Assembly (NCBI GenBank): GCA_964388275.1
Contig: CAYLZD010000019.1
Location: 1-64,000 of the forward strand
DNA length: 64,000 nucleotides
Origin: JARYLZ01 sp964388275
GTDB lineage: Bacteria; Bacteroidota; Ignavibacteria; SZUA-365
Direction: 5' to 3'
Shown: positions 16,628-25,102 of the stretch, in pieces
How the letters are laid out: each line of letters begins with the position of its first letter
Position numbering within the stretch: position 1 is the first letter of the stretch
The notes under the pieces: generated by a model
Database searches by the model: none
What the model saw: the letters and a program-made list of their open reading frames with translations, nothing else
Told to the model about the DNA's origin: nothing
Translations under genes and position numbers: made by a program

Positions 16628-18340
16628 TCAGGATTTCTTCTTCTGGTAACGCTTGTAGATTTCGTCGGTGAAATTGACGGCGATGCGCGAATACATGTCG
16701 ATGTTGTTGTCGAGAAAGATTTCATCGATGTATTCCGACGCCTCGCGCCAGGTCGCCTTGCCGTTCAACGTGTCGATGGCTTCCTGATAGATATGTTCCT
16801 TCCGCGAGAAAAGCTTCTTCACGAACTTCCTTTTGTCGGAGGCTGGAATCGTTTGGTTCAGATCGCCAAGGACCGCCACGACTCTAGCGGGATCGATCAC
16901 GGCGGCGTCCTCTTCATCACGGCCCAGCATGGATTCCACAATGGCCGATTCGGAAACGTCCTTGGCCGGCCCGTACGCGGATATCTCGGAGCGCTCGTCG
17001 GGAAGTTCGGTCAAATCGTCGAGGTTCAATTCGGGTAGAGCTTCCTCCGGTTTCTGTTTCTCTTCCGGCATCAGGAAGTCCTCTTCCGTCAGATTCAAGT
17101 TTTTCAGAAAATCATCATCCTCCGCGCTTTTAAGCTTCGCTTGCGGTATCGACTGCGCGAGCTCATCGGCTACGTTCTCGCGGTCGCCGATTTCCTCGGA
17201 CGTGATGAACACGCCTTCCGGAATGTCTGCTGCGGTTACTGGAGCCGATTCCACAGGCGTCTCATCTTCTTCGAAAAGCGAGAAGTCGGGGGTTTCCTGT
17301 TCGCCCGCCACGGGTTCGTCGTCAAATTCTGCGGAAAGCGGTTCCGGTTGCTCGATGATTTGCTCCGGACTGTCGGATTCATCGATGAATGGAAGCGTCT
17401 CGTCGGGAATTGGCAACTCCGTGTCGACAAAATCCGCTTCACCCGGCTCAATGAACTGCGATGCTTCATCATCGTCTTGCGGGAAGTCAATGTCCGGCAC
17501 GGGAATATCCTGCGCTTCTCTTTCGGCCGGCTTTTCTCCGCCGATCACATGCTTCGTCACAATAACTCCTATCTCCAGGCCGGCCGTGAAGTCGGTTTCG
17601 CCCACCAGCATGATTAGCTCGTGCATGGAGAGTGTGGCCACCTTTTGTTTCTCCAACTCCAACCTGTCGACTACTGATGAGACATCCTTGTCGTCATAGA
17701 AGATGGATAGCGCCTCGACTGGGACACGGACGAATTCCGACGCGTCGTTGGGATTGAACAGCGCGAAAATCGGCGCGGCCATGCGCGCGAGACCCGAGCT
17801 GTCAAGGTTCCGCACGATTTCGTTGTCGATCAAGGCCAGCAGTTCCTCGAACTTTTCGCGGCCAATCGTGTTTATTCCCTTGGCCCGGAAATACTCCCGC
17901 ATAACGACACGATAATGCGTATAGTCCGGGAAGTGTTCCATGGCATCCAGCGCATTCTGCGCCGGCGCCGTGCCCGTATCCGCGAAAACATACTTGGTCA
18001 ACGTCCATTGCGGACGGCAAACATAATTGAACAGCAATTTGACGGAGTGTTCGAGGATCCCGGTGAATTCCTGCGCCGTGAAGCGTGAGAGTTCCCGTGA
18101 CGCCCGCGTGATTTCCTCGAACCTCATTTTGATTTCCGGTTCGGAATAATCGAAATGCGATGAATCCGTAAGCCGCTTGAGCTCTTGCTCCCTCCAGCGC
18201 TCGGCTTCAAGTGTGAAAAACCGTTTCACGGAATCCGGGATGGGCGAGGATAGTATGGCCCTCAACTGTATCGCATCATCCGTTCCGATTGTCTGCTGTC
18301 TTAAAAGTACAATCGTCTCTTCGATCTGGCGTTCAAACAT
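16628..18340 (-). CDS. Acidic conserved-looking protein of unknown function, upstream of obg
   Basis: The 570-residue product from ATG 18340 has no signal peptide or membrane helix and is probably cytoplasmic. It has three parts. An N-terminal mostly helical domain (about 1-255, starting MFERQIEETIVLLRQQTIG) is followed by a long, highly acidic, proline-rich linker (about 270-490, with runs such as DFPQDDDEA and LFEEDETP). A short helical C-terminal domain (about 495-570) contains SDKRKFVKKLFSRKEHIYQEA. I do not recognise any family. The layout of two domains on an acidic tether suggests a binding or adaptor role. The three-base gap to obg points to co-expression. Confidence 0.85.
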   Translation of the reverse strand: MFERQIEETIVLLRQQTIGTDDAIQLRAILSSPIPDSVKRFFTLEAERWREQELKRLTDSSHFDYSEPEIKMRFEEITRASRELSRFTAQEFTGILEHSVKLLFNYVCRPQWTLTKYVFADTGTAPAQNALDAMEHFPDYTHYRVVMREYFRAKGINTIGREKFEELLALIDNEIVRNLDSSGLARMAAPIFALFNPNDASEFVRVPVEALSIFYDDKDVSSVVDRLELEKQKVATLSMHELIMLVGETDFTAGLEIGVIVTKHVIGGEKPAEREAQDIPVPDIDFPQDDDEASQFIEPGEADFVDTELPIPDETLPFIDESDSPEQIIEQPEPLSAEFDDEPVAGEQETPDFSLFEEDETPVESAPVTAADIPEGVFITSEEIGDRENVADELAQSIPQAKLKSAEDDDFLKNLNLTEEDFLMPEEKQKPEEALPELNLDDLTELPDERSEISAYGPAKDVSESAIVESMLGRDEEDAAVIDPARVVAVLGDLNQTIPASDKRKFVKKLFSRKEHIYQEAIDTLNGKATWREASEYIDEIFLDNNIDMYSRIAVNFTDEIYKRYQKKKS

Positions 18341-18463
18341 GGCGGGAACACATCTGTGAGTGAAGAGGATAAACCGGAAGTAACATAGCAAAAAAGATAC
18401 GCGGATTAAAACACGGTTTGAACGGAATTATCGCGGTGATAGGATCCCGCGACCGTTCGAGTC

Positions 18464-19243
18464 TCACCCTGACACCCTGGCGATTTCAGGGGGCATCCGC
18501 TTGAAACTGTAGCGTTCCACTCTGTCCAGCACCGCTGCGATCAATTTCTGGTCGTAACCATCGGCTGACAGCTCCGCCGCCGTCTTCTGCATGTCGAAAA
18601 GGCGGCACAGCAATGTGTCCGCTTCCGCGTATGTGAAACCGAGATCGTCTTCATCGGTCTGACCCGGCCAGAGATCCGCGCTGGGTTTCTTTTCGATGAT
18701 GCGCGCCGGCACTCCCAGTTCCGCCGCCAGTGCCCATACCTGTGTTTTATACAGGTCTCCCAGCGGATTAATAGCGCAGGCGGAATCGCCGTGCACGGTG
18801 CTGTATCCCAGCAATATCTCCGTCTTGTTCCCAGTGCCGACCACGAGCGCTCCATGCGCCGCCGATCGATCGTACAGGAGTATCATGCGAGAGCGAGCCA
18901 TGATGTTGCCGCGGCGCACACGGTTCATACCGCTGTCGGTGGCAATGACCGCGTCCGCCATCGGCCTTATATCCACTATCTCGCTCATCACTCCGAGCGT
19001 CTCCGCGACAAGCCGGGCGTCGGTCAGGCTTGCAGCTCCGTCCGGACCGTAGGGCAGCATCAGGCAATGAACCTGCTCCGCGCCCAGCGCTTCGGCGCAA
19101 AGATATGCGACGACCGCCGAGTCCACACCGCCGGACAGGCCGAGCACGGCCTTCCGCAGGCCTGCGCCGTGTATTCGATCCCGGATGAATGCCGTCAGAA
19201 GCCGGCGTATTTCCGAATAATCGAGCATGAGTTCCGGAATCAT
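18464..19243 (-). CDS. nadE: NH3-dependent NAD+ synthetase
   Basis: The 259-residue enzyme converts nicotinate adenine dinucleotide to NAD+ using ATP and ammonia. The PP-loop SGGVDS is at 37-42. Further family motifs are the GNIMARSRMILLYD segment, VVGTGNKTEILLGY, FHGD-like VHGDSA and KPSADLWPGQTDEDDLGFTY. No glutaminase domain is fused, so it is the short ammonia-using form. The start is ATG at 19243, preceded by AGAGGA; a longer frame exists but would run through the tRNA-Leu gene. Confidence 0.97.
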   Translation of the reverse strand: MIPELMLDYSEIRRLLTAFIRDRIHGAGLRKAVLGLSGGVDSAVVAYLCAEALGAEQVHCLMLPYGPDGAASLTDARLVAETLGVMSEIVDIRPMADAVIATDSGMNRVRRGNIMARSRMILLYDRSAAHGALVVGTGNKTEILLGYSTVHGDSACAINPLGDLYKTQVWALAAELGVPARIIEKKPSADLWPGQTDEDDLGFTYAEADTLLCRLFDMQKTAAELSADGYDQKLIAAVLDRVERYSFKRMPPEIARVSG

Positions 19244-19289
19244 TTTATCCTCTTGATCATGGCTGCACCGGGTCCATGTCGCCGTTTTG

Positions 19290-19376
19290 TACTCGAGGCC
19301 GGGGTCGAACCGGCACGGGGTTTTGAATCCCACTGGATTTTGAGTCCAGCGCGTCTGCCAATTCCGCCACTCGAGC
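19290..19376 (-). tRNA. tRNA-Leu (anticodon CAA)
   Basis: An 87-base cloverleaf reads on the minus strand. Acceptor arm GCTCGAG pairs with CTCGAGT, the anticodon stem-loop CTGGA-CTCAAAA-TCCAG gives CAA, a long class II variable arm (GGG...CCC) is present and the T arm is GCCGG-TTCGACC-CCGGC. The first acceptor pair is G1:U72 instead of G:C. The CCA end is not encoded; the discriminator A is followed by CAAAAC. It lies 46 bases upstream of nadE on the same strand. Confidence 0.95.
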
Positions 19377-19537
19377 GGAAGATCAATTTCGCAAAATTCG
19401 AAAGAAATATCAACTTGGAGCGAAGTGACACGTGAGCTCGGTGAAATGCGGCGAGATCCGGTACGACCGCCCGCGCTGAAGTGATAATGCTAGGGAAAAT
19501 CGTGCTGAATGATAGCCTGTCGAGCCGCGCCTGAATT

Positions 19538-20173
19538 TCAGGGGACGCTGTCGAAAAAATCCACCTCTCCGGTCTCCAGGGAATATTCGGCGCCGACAAC
19601 GAGAAGTCCATCTTCCCTGATCAGCGACTCAAGCAAGGGCGAGCCGTTCCGCATGTTCCGCACGGACGCTCGCACGTTCGCTCTTACGGCGTTGCGGAGC
19701 AATGTTCCCGATCCGTCACGGCTGGAGGCCTCTTCGAGGTCCTTCACCGCGGGGATGATACGGCCTACTATGGACAGCAGGTTCGGAGAATGGTTCCCGG
19801 TCGGCGTTCTGAGTTCGTCCAGCGCGGCCTGCACTGCGCCGCATTGCGTATGGCCGACAATAACCACTAACCGTGAGCCGAAACGTTCGGCTGCAAATTC
19901 TACACTGCCCACCTGTGAAGGCGCCACGATATTGCCGGCCACTCGTATTACGAACAAGTCCCCCAGGTATTGATCGAAGATTATCTCCACCGGAACCCTC
20001 GAATCGGAACATCCAAGAATCACTGCAAAGGGAGACTGCCCTTCAATCAAGCCGCTCGCCCGGGTTCTGCTGTCGAAGGTATCCCGGTTGCGCTCGCCTC
20101 CGACATGGCGCCGGTTCCCTTCACGCAACAGTTGCAGCGCTTCCAGAGGCGGGATTCTCGGGAGACCGTTCAT
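19538..20173 (-). CDS. Beta-class carbonic anhydrase
   Basis: The 211-residue enzyme interconverts CO2 and bicarbonate. The zinc site is intact: Cys55 and Asp57 with Arg59 in GCSDSRVP, and His108 and Cys111 in GHTQCGAV. No signal peptide is seen from the chosen ATG at 20173, so it is cytoplasmic. The frame extends 12 codons upstream but that part is not family-like. The C-terminus (LLVVGAEYSLETGEVDFFD) matches bacterial beta-class enzymes. It is divergently placed from the TPR lipoprotein gene. Confidence 0.95.
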   Translation of the reverse strand: MNGLPRIPPLEALQLLREGNRRHVGGERNRDTFDSRTRASGLIEGQSPFAVILGCSDSRVPVEIIFDQYLGDLFVIRVAGNIVAPSQVGSVEFAAERFGSRLVVIVGHTQCGAVQAALDELRTPTGNHSPNLLSIVGRIIPAVKDLEEASSRDGSGTLLRNAVRANVRASVRNMRNGSPLLESLIREDGLLVVGAEYSLETGEVDFFDSVP

Positions 20174-20349
20174 GAATCCAAAATACGCGAAGACAGGCGG
20201 GCTGAACAAGCCCGGGCGGCGCTGCGTGTCGTCCGAGGAAGCAGGTTCATGGGCATACGCTTGTGTATTTCATCGTCCTGCCGGAGTTCGTATTTTGACT
20301 TTTCATTTCAAGACCGCGAAACAAAACGTAATCACACTACCGAAGAACA
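20174..20349. promoter_or_regulatory. Divergent intergenic region (carbonic anhydrase / TPR lipoprotein)
   Basis: This 176-base gap between diverging genes must contain promoters in both directions. On the plus strand TATTTTGAC at 20291-20299 resembles the TAnnTTTG-type -10 element of Bacteroidota and recurs upstream of other genes in the window. This is pattern matching only. Confidence 0.3.
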
Positions 20350-20868
20350 ATGAACGCCCGAATCGTAACCGTCGTCATCGCAGCAGCCCTGGCTTTCTCC
20401 TCTTGCGGAAAACCCAACGATACGGAATTGATGGAACAGGCCAAGTCCGCGTACGACGCGAAGAAGTTCGATGAGAGCGCGAGGCTGTACAGGCAGCTTC
20501 TTGCCGACTTCCCTGAAAGCGGGAACGGCGCCGAGGCGATGTTTCTGCTCGGATCCCTTTATCAGAACGAGGTGAAGGATCTGCCCGGCGCGGTCGAGCT
20601 GCTCTCCGGCATACATGAAAAATTTCCCGACAGCCCTTATGCTTCGCGCGGGCTGTTCGTGAGCGGCTTCCTGTGCGCCAATTCGCTGGGGGACCTCGAA
20701 AGAGCCCGAACTCTGTACGAGAAGTACCTCTCGCTGTATCCTGAAGCGGATGCAAGTATCGCCGCCTCGGTCCGCATGGAGCTGCGCACGCTCGGAATGT
20801 CGCCTGAACAAGCCCTGGAAGCCCTGCAAAAAGACACGGCCGTACCAGTCGCCGGAAGCGGAAAATAA
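20350..20868 (+). CDS. TPR-repeat lipoprotein
   Basis: The 172-residue protein starts with a lipoprotein signal (hydrophobic VVIAAALAFSSC, lipobox Cys at 19). The rest is built of tetratricopeptide-like helices such as AKSAYDAKKFDESARLYRQLLADFPES and AMFLLGSLYQNEVKDLPGAVELL, as in YbgF/CpoB or BamD-type proteins. It is likely anchored to a membrane and mediates protein contacts. The next gene, encoding a DUF58 protein, begins 7 bases later, so the two are probably an operon. A precise role is unknown. Confidence 0.85.
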   Translation: MNARIVTVVIAAALAFSSCGKPNDTELMEQAKSAYDAKKFDESARLYRQLLADFPESGNGAEAMFLLGSLYQNEVKDLPGAVELLSGIHEKFPDSPYASRGLFVSGFLCANSLGDLERARTLYEKYLSLYPEADASIAASVRMELRTLGMSPEQALEALQKDTAVPVAGSGK

Positions 20869-20875
20869 AAAGCCC

Positions 20876-21775
20876 ATGCGCGAACCGCAGAAATACCTGC
20901 GCCCGGACGTAGTCTCGCGTCTTTCCTCGATGGAGCTGCGGGCCCGTCTGGTAGTCGAAGGATTCATAACCGGGCTTCACAAGAGTCCGTATCACGGATT
21001 CAGCGTGGAATTCGCCGAACACCGCCAGTACATGCCTGGCGACGAAATCCGCAGAGTGGACTGGAAAGTCCTGGGCCGCACCGACCGCTATTACATCAAA
21101 CAGTTCGAGGAAGAGACGAACCTCAAGGCGTATATACTCGTGGACACGAGCAGATCCATGACCTTTCGTTCGGAGGGGCCCGTTACGAAACTCGAATACG
21201 CCTCATACACGGCGGCGGCTCTCGCGTATCTTATGGTGCGTCAGCAGGATGCGGTGGGCCTCGTGACTTACGACGAGGAGATCCGTAAATATCTTCCTCC
21301 GCACGCAACGAAAGTGTACCTGCAGAGTATACTCGGCGAACTGCAGAACCTCGCTCCCGGAAGCAAGACGGGCACCGGACGAGCTCTCAATGCCGTCGCC
21401 GACCGCATCCGCCGACGCGGTCTCGTGTTGCTGTTCAGCGATCTTTTCGACGACCCCGCTCAGGTGATGAGCGCGCTCAAGCATTTCAGGCATAATCAGC
21501 ATGAAATCATAGTTTTTCATGTGCTCGATCCGCGCGAGCGGGATTTCGATTTCGGACGCGACGCCATTTTCAGGGACATGGAATCCGGCGACGAAATGAT
21601 GACCCAGCCGTGGCAGATACAACGCGCTTACCGGGAGGCCATGGGCGATTTCATCTCCAATTACAAGAAGCAATGCCGAGAGCAGCGCATCGATTATGTG
21701 CTGCTCGACACCGCGACACCTTTCGACGCCGCTCTGTACGAATTCCTCAACAAGCGTCGGACTATCGGCGGCTGA
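20876..21775 (+). CDS. DUF58 domain protein
   Basis: The 299-residue cytoplasmic protein belongs to the DUF58 family. It has the diagnostic segment GFSVEFAEHRQYMPGDEIRRVDWKVLGRTDRYYIKQFEEETN and a von Willebrand A-like core with a MIDAS-type motif DTSRSM. DUF58 proteins usually accompany a MoxR AAA+ ATPase and BatA/BatB proteins. None of those is adjacent here; instead the neighbours are two lipoproteins. The chosen ATG at 20876 lies 7 bases after the upstream stop, and the open frame before it is a shadow. The function of the family is poorly defined. Confidence 0.93.
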   Translation: MREPQKYLRPDVVSRLSSMELRARLVVEGFITGLHKSPYHGFSVEFAEHRQYMPGDEIRRVDWKVLGRTDRYYIKQFEEETNLKAYILVDTSRSMTFRSEGPVTKLEYASYTAAALAYLMVRQQDAVGLVTYDEEIRKYLPPHATKVYLQSILGELQNLAPGSKTGTGRALNAVADRIRRRGLVLLFSDLFDDPAQVMSALKHFRHNQHEIIVFHVLDPRERDFDFGRDAIFRDMESGDEMMTQPWQIQRAYREAMGDFISNYKKQCREQRIDYVLLDTATPFDAALYEFLNKRRTIGG

Positions 21776-21824
21776 ACATGCCGAACAGAACTCTCCGTAT
21801 CTTCCCAACCCGTTCCGGTGAAAT

Positions 21825-22895
21825 ATGAAACGTCAGTCCATTTTTCCTTACCCCGTCGCCGCGCTGCTCGTCCTGCTTGCCGCGGGCTGCGCTTCGCGCG
21901 ACGACTCCATAGCGCCCGACCTCGAATCCCCGGTCCTGACCGTGTATTCGCCCGCTCCTGGGGATACTGTCGGAATCGATTCGCTTTCCGTCATCTTCCA
22001 AGCGGTGGACGATATCGGCATCACGAAAGTCGATATCTCGTTAAACGACGGCCCGATCCTGGTCACAATCACATCCGCGCCCTGGAAGGCCTCCATACCC
22101 ATCGCATCACACCCGAACGGCGGCCACACCGTGAAATTCTCGGCTTACGACGCGGCCGGCAACATCACGAACGCCTCCGTGCCTTTCATCAAGGGTTTGA
22201 AGAGCCAGGAACAGGTTCTGCGCATGGTATTGGTGGAGCTCGTCACCAGCGCGAACTGCATTCCCTGCGCGCCGGCCAACGAGACCTATCATCAGGCCAC
22301 CGACAACGATTTCTACCGCGCCAGATTGGCCACGATCAAATATCACGCTTGGTTCCCCCGCTCCTCCGACAGCTTGTGGCGTCAGTCACAGGCCTGGGCG
22401 CGGCCCCGAATCGAATACCTGTTCCTCCCGATTCCGATCGCCAACGCCAGCGCGCCGAACGGGTGGGTGGACGGCGTCGCGGCGGGAAGCAGCGCGCAGA
22501 ACTGGATCAACGCGCTCAACGCCGACATGGCCTCCCCCGCGGATGCCCGCATCGACCTGGCCGTGCAGGACAGCGGCGGCGGGGTCCGCCTCTCCATCTC
22601 CTGCAAACCGCTCACCCAGTACACCGGTTCCGACATCCGCCTGCATGCCGTCATAACGGAAAACAACATAGAATACAACGACGGGAATGCCGAACACATT
22701 CACTTTGATGTGATGCGACAAATGCTGCCCGACGCGGGGGGCGAGCGTCTGACGCTGATACCCGGACAGACCGTCGAAAAATCGCATTACATCGGGATTG
22801 CCCCGAACTGGGTCCGGACAAATCTCAACGCAGTCGTCTTCCTGCAGGACAACGACACGAAGAAGATTCTGCAGGCGGCTAAGATCGGTCTTTGA
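21825..22895 (+). CDS. Lipoprotein with Ig-like and Omp28/thioredoxin-like domains
   Basis: This 356-residue protein begins with a lipoprotein signal (AALLVLLAAGC, Cys22). Residues about 35-120 form a bacterial Ig-like domain (SPAPGDTV...VDDIGITKVDISLN...GGHTVKFSAYDAAGN). The following part resembles Omp28-related outer-membrane proteins with a thioredoxin-like start: LVELVTSANCIPCAPAN (a CxxC pair) and KYHAWFP. It is probably an outer-membrane or periplasmic lipoprotein. A redox role for the CxxC pair is possible but unproven. Its 3' end overlaps the convergent TrmH-family gene by 17 bases. Confidence 0.8.
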   Translation: MKRQSIFPYPVAALLVLLAAGCASRDDSIAPDLESPVLTVYSPAPGDTVGIDSLSVIFQAVDDIGITKVDISLNDGPILVTITSAPWKASIPIASHPNGGHTVKFSAYDAAGNITNASVPFIKGLKSQEQVLRMVLVELVTSANCIPCAPANETYHQATDNDFYRARLATIKYHAWFPRSSDSLWRQSQAWARPRIEYLFLPIPIANASAPNGWVDGVAAGSSAQNWINALNADMASPADARIDLAVQDSGGGVRLSISCKPLTQYTGSDIRLHAVITENNIEYNDGNAEHIHFDVMRQMLPDAGGERLTLIPGQTVEKSHYIGIAPNWVRTNLNAVVFLQDNDTKKILQAAKIGL

Positions 22896-23727
22896 CGGCC
22901 TGCGTGTCCTGAAGGCATCGCAGGAATGCGTACATGGTTACGGCGAGGGCGTTTGCCACATTCAGCGAATCCACCGCGCCGCTCATAGGTATCGAAAACA
23001 GCGCGTCACAACCGGACAGCGCCTGATCGCTCAAACCGCGGCCTTCGCTACCGAAAAGGAGGCAAAGCGGCGGTGGGTCTCCCGTCCCGAGCAGAGATTC
23101 GGGCGACTGTACTCCGCCTCTCGGGGTGGCGCCGATTATTCTCCAGCCGCATGACGTCCTGAGTTCTGCGAGGGCCTCGGGCAGATCGGGGACTCGGCGC
23201 GTACGAAGGCTGAATACCGCGCCCATGGAGACGCGCACGCTCCGGCGCATGTAAGGACTGGTAGAATCGGGGCCTGAAATCAGGCTTTCAGCCCCGAATG
23301 CCGCGCAATTTCGCACTATCATCCCCATGTTCTCGGCGTCGGCTATGCCTTCCACGGCCACATGAATGCCACCGCCCGTCGCACTCCCTTTTATCATTTC
23401 GAGAGGCGGATCCTCCGGAATGCGTCCGAGAGCCATAATACGCTGGTGCAAGGCGAACCCCGTTATGGTGTCCAACACCCGCTCCGGAGCGACAAATACA
23501 TCGACATCCGCGAAGCGCTCTCCTGCCATTCCGGGGGACAGGCGCTTGTACCAATCCGGTGACAGCAGGAAAGACACGATTTGATAATCGCTCTGCAGCA
23601 GACGCAGAACGACCTTGTCCCCCTCGGCGACGAAAAATCCTTCGCGCCAGTGGGGGGTTTTTCCTTTCAGGGTGCGGTACGGCTCGAGTCCCGGTATGTC
23701 GAGCGAGTCGACGGTCGTCACACGCAT
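22879..23727 (-). CDS. TrmH/SpoU-family RNA 2'-O-methyltransferase
   Basis: The 282-residue protein has an N-terminal substrate-binding domain (EGFFVAEGDKVVLRLLQSD) and a C-terminal knotted SPOUT methyltransferase domain. Motif 1 is GIADAENMGMIVRNCAAFGAE, motif 2 is LLFGSEGRGLSD and motif 3 is IPMSGAVDSLNVANALAV. The family methylates ribose 2'-OH in tRNA or rRNA; the target cannot be told here. The ATG follows directly after the TAG stop of the DUF445 gene, suggesting coupled translation. Confidence 0.93.
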   Translation of the reverse strand: MRVTTVDSLDIPGLEPYRTLKGKTPHWREGFFVAEGDKVVLRLLQSDYQIVSFLLSPDWYKRLSPGMAGERFADVDVFVAPERVLDTITGFALHQRIMALGRIPEDPPLEMIKGSATGGGIHVAVEGIADAENMGMIVRNCAAFGAESLISGPDSTSPYMRRSVRVSMGAVFSLRTRRVPDLPEALAELRTSCGWRIIGATPRGGVQSPESLLGTGDPPPLCLLFGSEGRGLSDQALSGCDALFSIPMSGAVDSLNVANALAVTMYAFLRCLQDTQAVKDRS

Positions 23728-24978
23728 CTACAACATCCCCTTCACGAGGTGTATGGCCATGCCGACGAAACCGCCCACGAGCGCGCCGTTGACCCGTATG
23801 TACTGAAGATCCGATCCCACGCGCGATTCTATCTGTTCCACCAGCTGCGCATCATCGAGCCGGTTCAGATTGTGGCGCACGATCTCGCCGATTTCTCCAT
23901 GCATGTTTTCCACAGCTCGCGCTATCCTCTCAATTATCCAGGCATCCATGGCGTCGAGCGCTCTCTCATCCCCGGACAGGCGCTCGAGGCCGGCGTCAAG
24001 CATGTCGGCAGCATGCCTCATCAGCCAGGATGCTTCCCGATCGAGATCCTCCTTCAACCGGGACAATATCCCGCCGATTATCACATTAATTGTGTCCTTT
24101 GTGGACTCGGACGAGAAGAACTCCTGCTGCGCATTCTCCAGAAAACCGATGACGGCTTCATTCCGCGGCAGGCCTTCGATGATGTCGCGTACCCATCTCT
24201 CGAAGTCCTGTCGCAGCGGATGGGCGTCATCTCCGGCAAAATCCCGCAAGTCTTCGCGTATGGCAATCAGTATCGATGCCGCGAGATCCTCGTAATTAAG
24301 CACGTTCAATGCTTCTGCAATCCGCCTTCCGACACGGCGCAAGCCGGATTCGGCATATTCCTCCATCGCTTTTCGAAGATTCTCAGCCAACAGCTCGTGA
24401 GTTCGCTGTTCCGAGAGACGATCCGCTACGTAGGAGAGAAGCGGCGTCAGGGCTTTCCGATGCCATCCCATCGCGGTAATGCGCTCACCGGCCGAGCGAA
24501 CGGCCCGGAGTAGCGAGTCGGCGTTCAGGCGGTCCTGCAGGACCGGCAGAAGCACGGCGGCCGTCCGGCTCGGATCAGCGGTCTTGACGACCTCCAGGAA
24601 AAGCGCGCGCAGGGCCGACAGCAATGCGTTTTTGTTCACTTGATCGTCGAGAGAGGCCAGCAGCGCGCGTCCCGGTTTCCAAAGCTTGAGCCGTTCGAGA
24701 ATGGTTTCCTTCTTCAGCCAGGAATTCTGCACCGCATCGCCGATGCCAGCCGTCAGCTTGCGCCGGTATTTTAGAATGATGGCGGTATGCGGAATCGGTA
24801 TGCCGAACGGATGCCTGAACAAGGCCACAACCGCAAACCAGTCGGCCAAACCTCCAATCATCGCCGCTTCAGCGAATGCATGCAGTAGACCGCCAGCGAA
24901 AGTCGCCTCGAAAGGCCAGGTGATGAAAAACAGCGCTGCCGCCGCCGCCAAGGATGCTGGTGCCAGTATGCGAGCCAT
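23728..24978 (-). CDS. DUF445 membrane protein
   Basis: The 416-residue protein has two N-terminal hydrophobic segments (about 4-40, with the family motif AEAAMIGGLADWFAVVALFRHPFGIPIPHTAII) and a long helical soluble part. It ends in a C-terminal hydrophobic stretch, IRVNGALVGGFVGMAIHLV, typical of DUF445 (YjiN-like) proteins. The function of the family is unknown. The chosen ATG at 24978 gives the normal start; the frame is open for 65 more codons that look non-coding and face the divergent DUF255 gene. It is tightly linked to the downstream TrmH-family gene. Confidence 0.9.
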   Translation of the reverse strand: MARILAPASLAAAAALFFITWPFEATFAGGLLHAFAEAAMIGGLADWFAVVALFRHPFGIPIPHTAIILKYRRKLTAGIGDAVQNSWLKKETILERLKLWKPGRALLASLDDQVNKNALLSALRALFLEVVKTADPSRTAAVLLPVLQDRLNADSLLRAVRSAGERITAMGWHRKALTPLLSYVADRLSEQRTHELLAENLRKAMEEYAESGLRRVGRRIAEALNVLNYEDLAASILIAIREDLRDFAGDDAHPLRQDFERWVRDIIEGLPRNEAVIGFLENAQQEFFSSESTKDTINVIIGGILSRLKEDLDREASWLMRHAADMLDAGLERLSGDERALDAMDAWIIERIARAVENMHGEIGEIVRHNLNRLDDAQLVEQIESRVGSDLQYIRVNGALVGGFVGMAIHLVKGML

Positions 24979-25102
24979 AACAACGCAAGAATACGGAATT
25001 AGCGATACACCAGGAATCTCTTCGTGTGGAATTTGGTTAATCAAAGACACGGGTGGACGAAATCCGACCACCGCGACCAAACGACGACACTCCGGCGCCC
25101 CG

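Noticed and set aside
18341..18463. Possible tRNA T-arm (CCGTTCGAGTC) between nadE and the acidic protein gene
   Set aside because: No acceptor or anticodon stem can be built around it.
24686..25102. Upstream extension of the DUF255 gene
   Set aside because: It overlaps the divergent DUF445 coding region and its translation is unlike the family; ATG 25103 is preferred.
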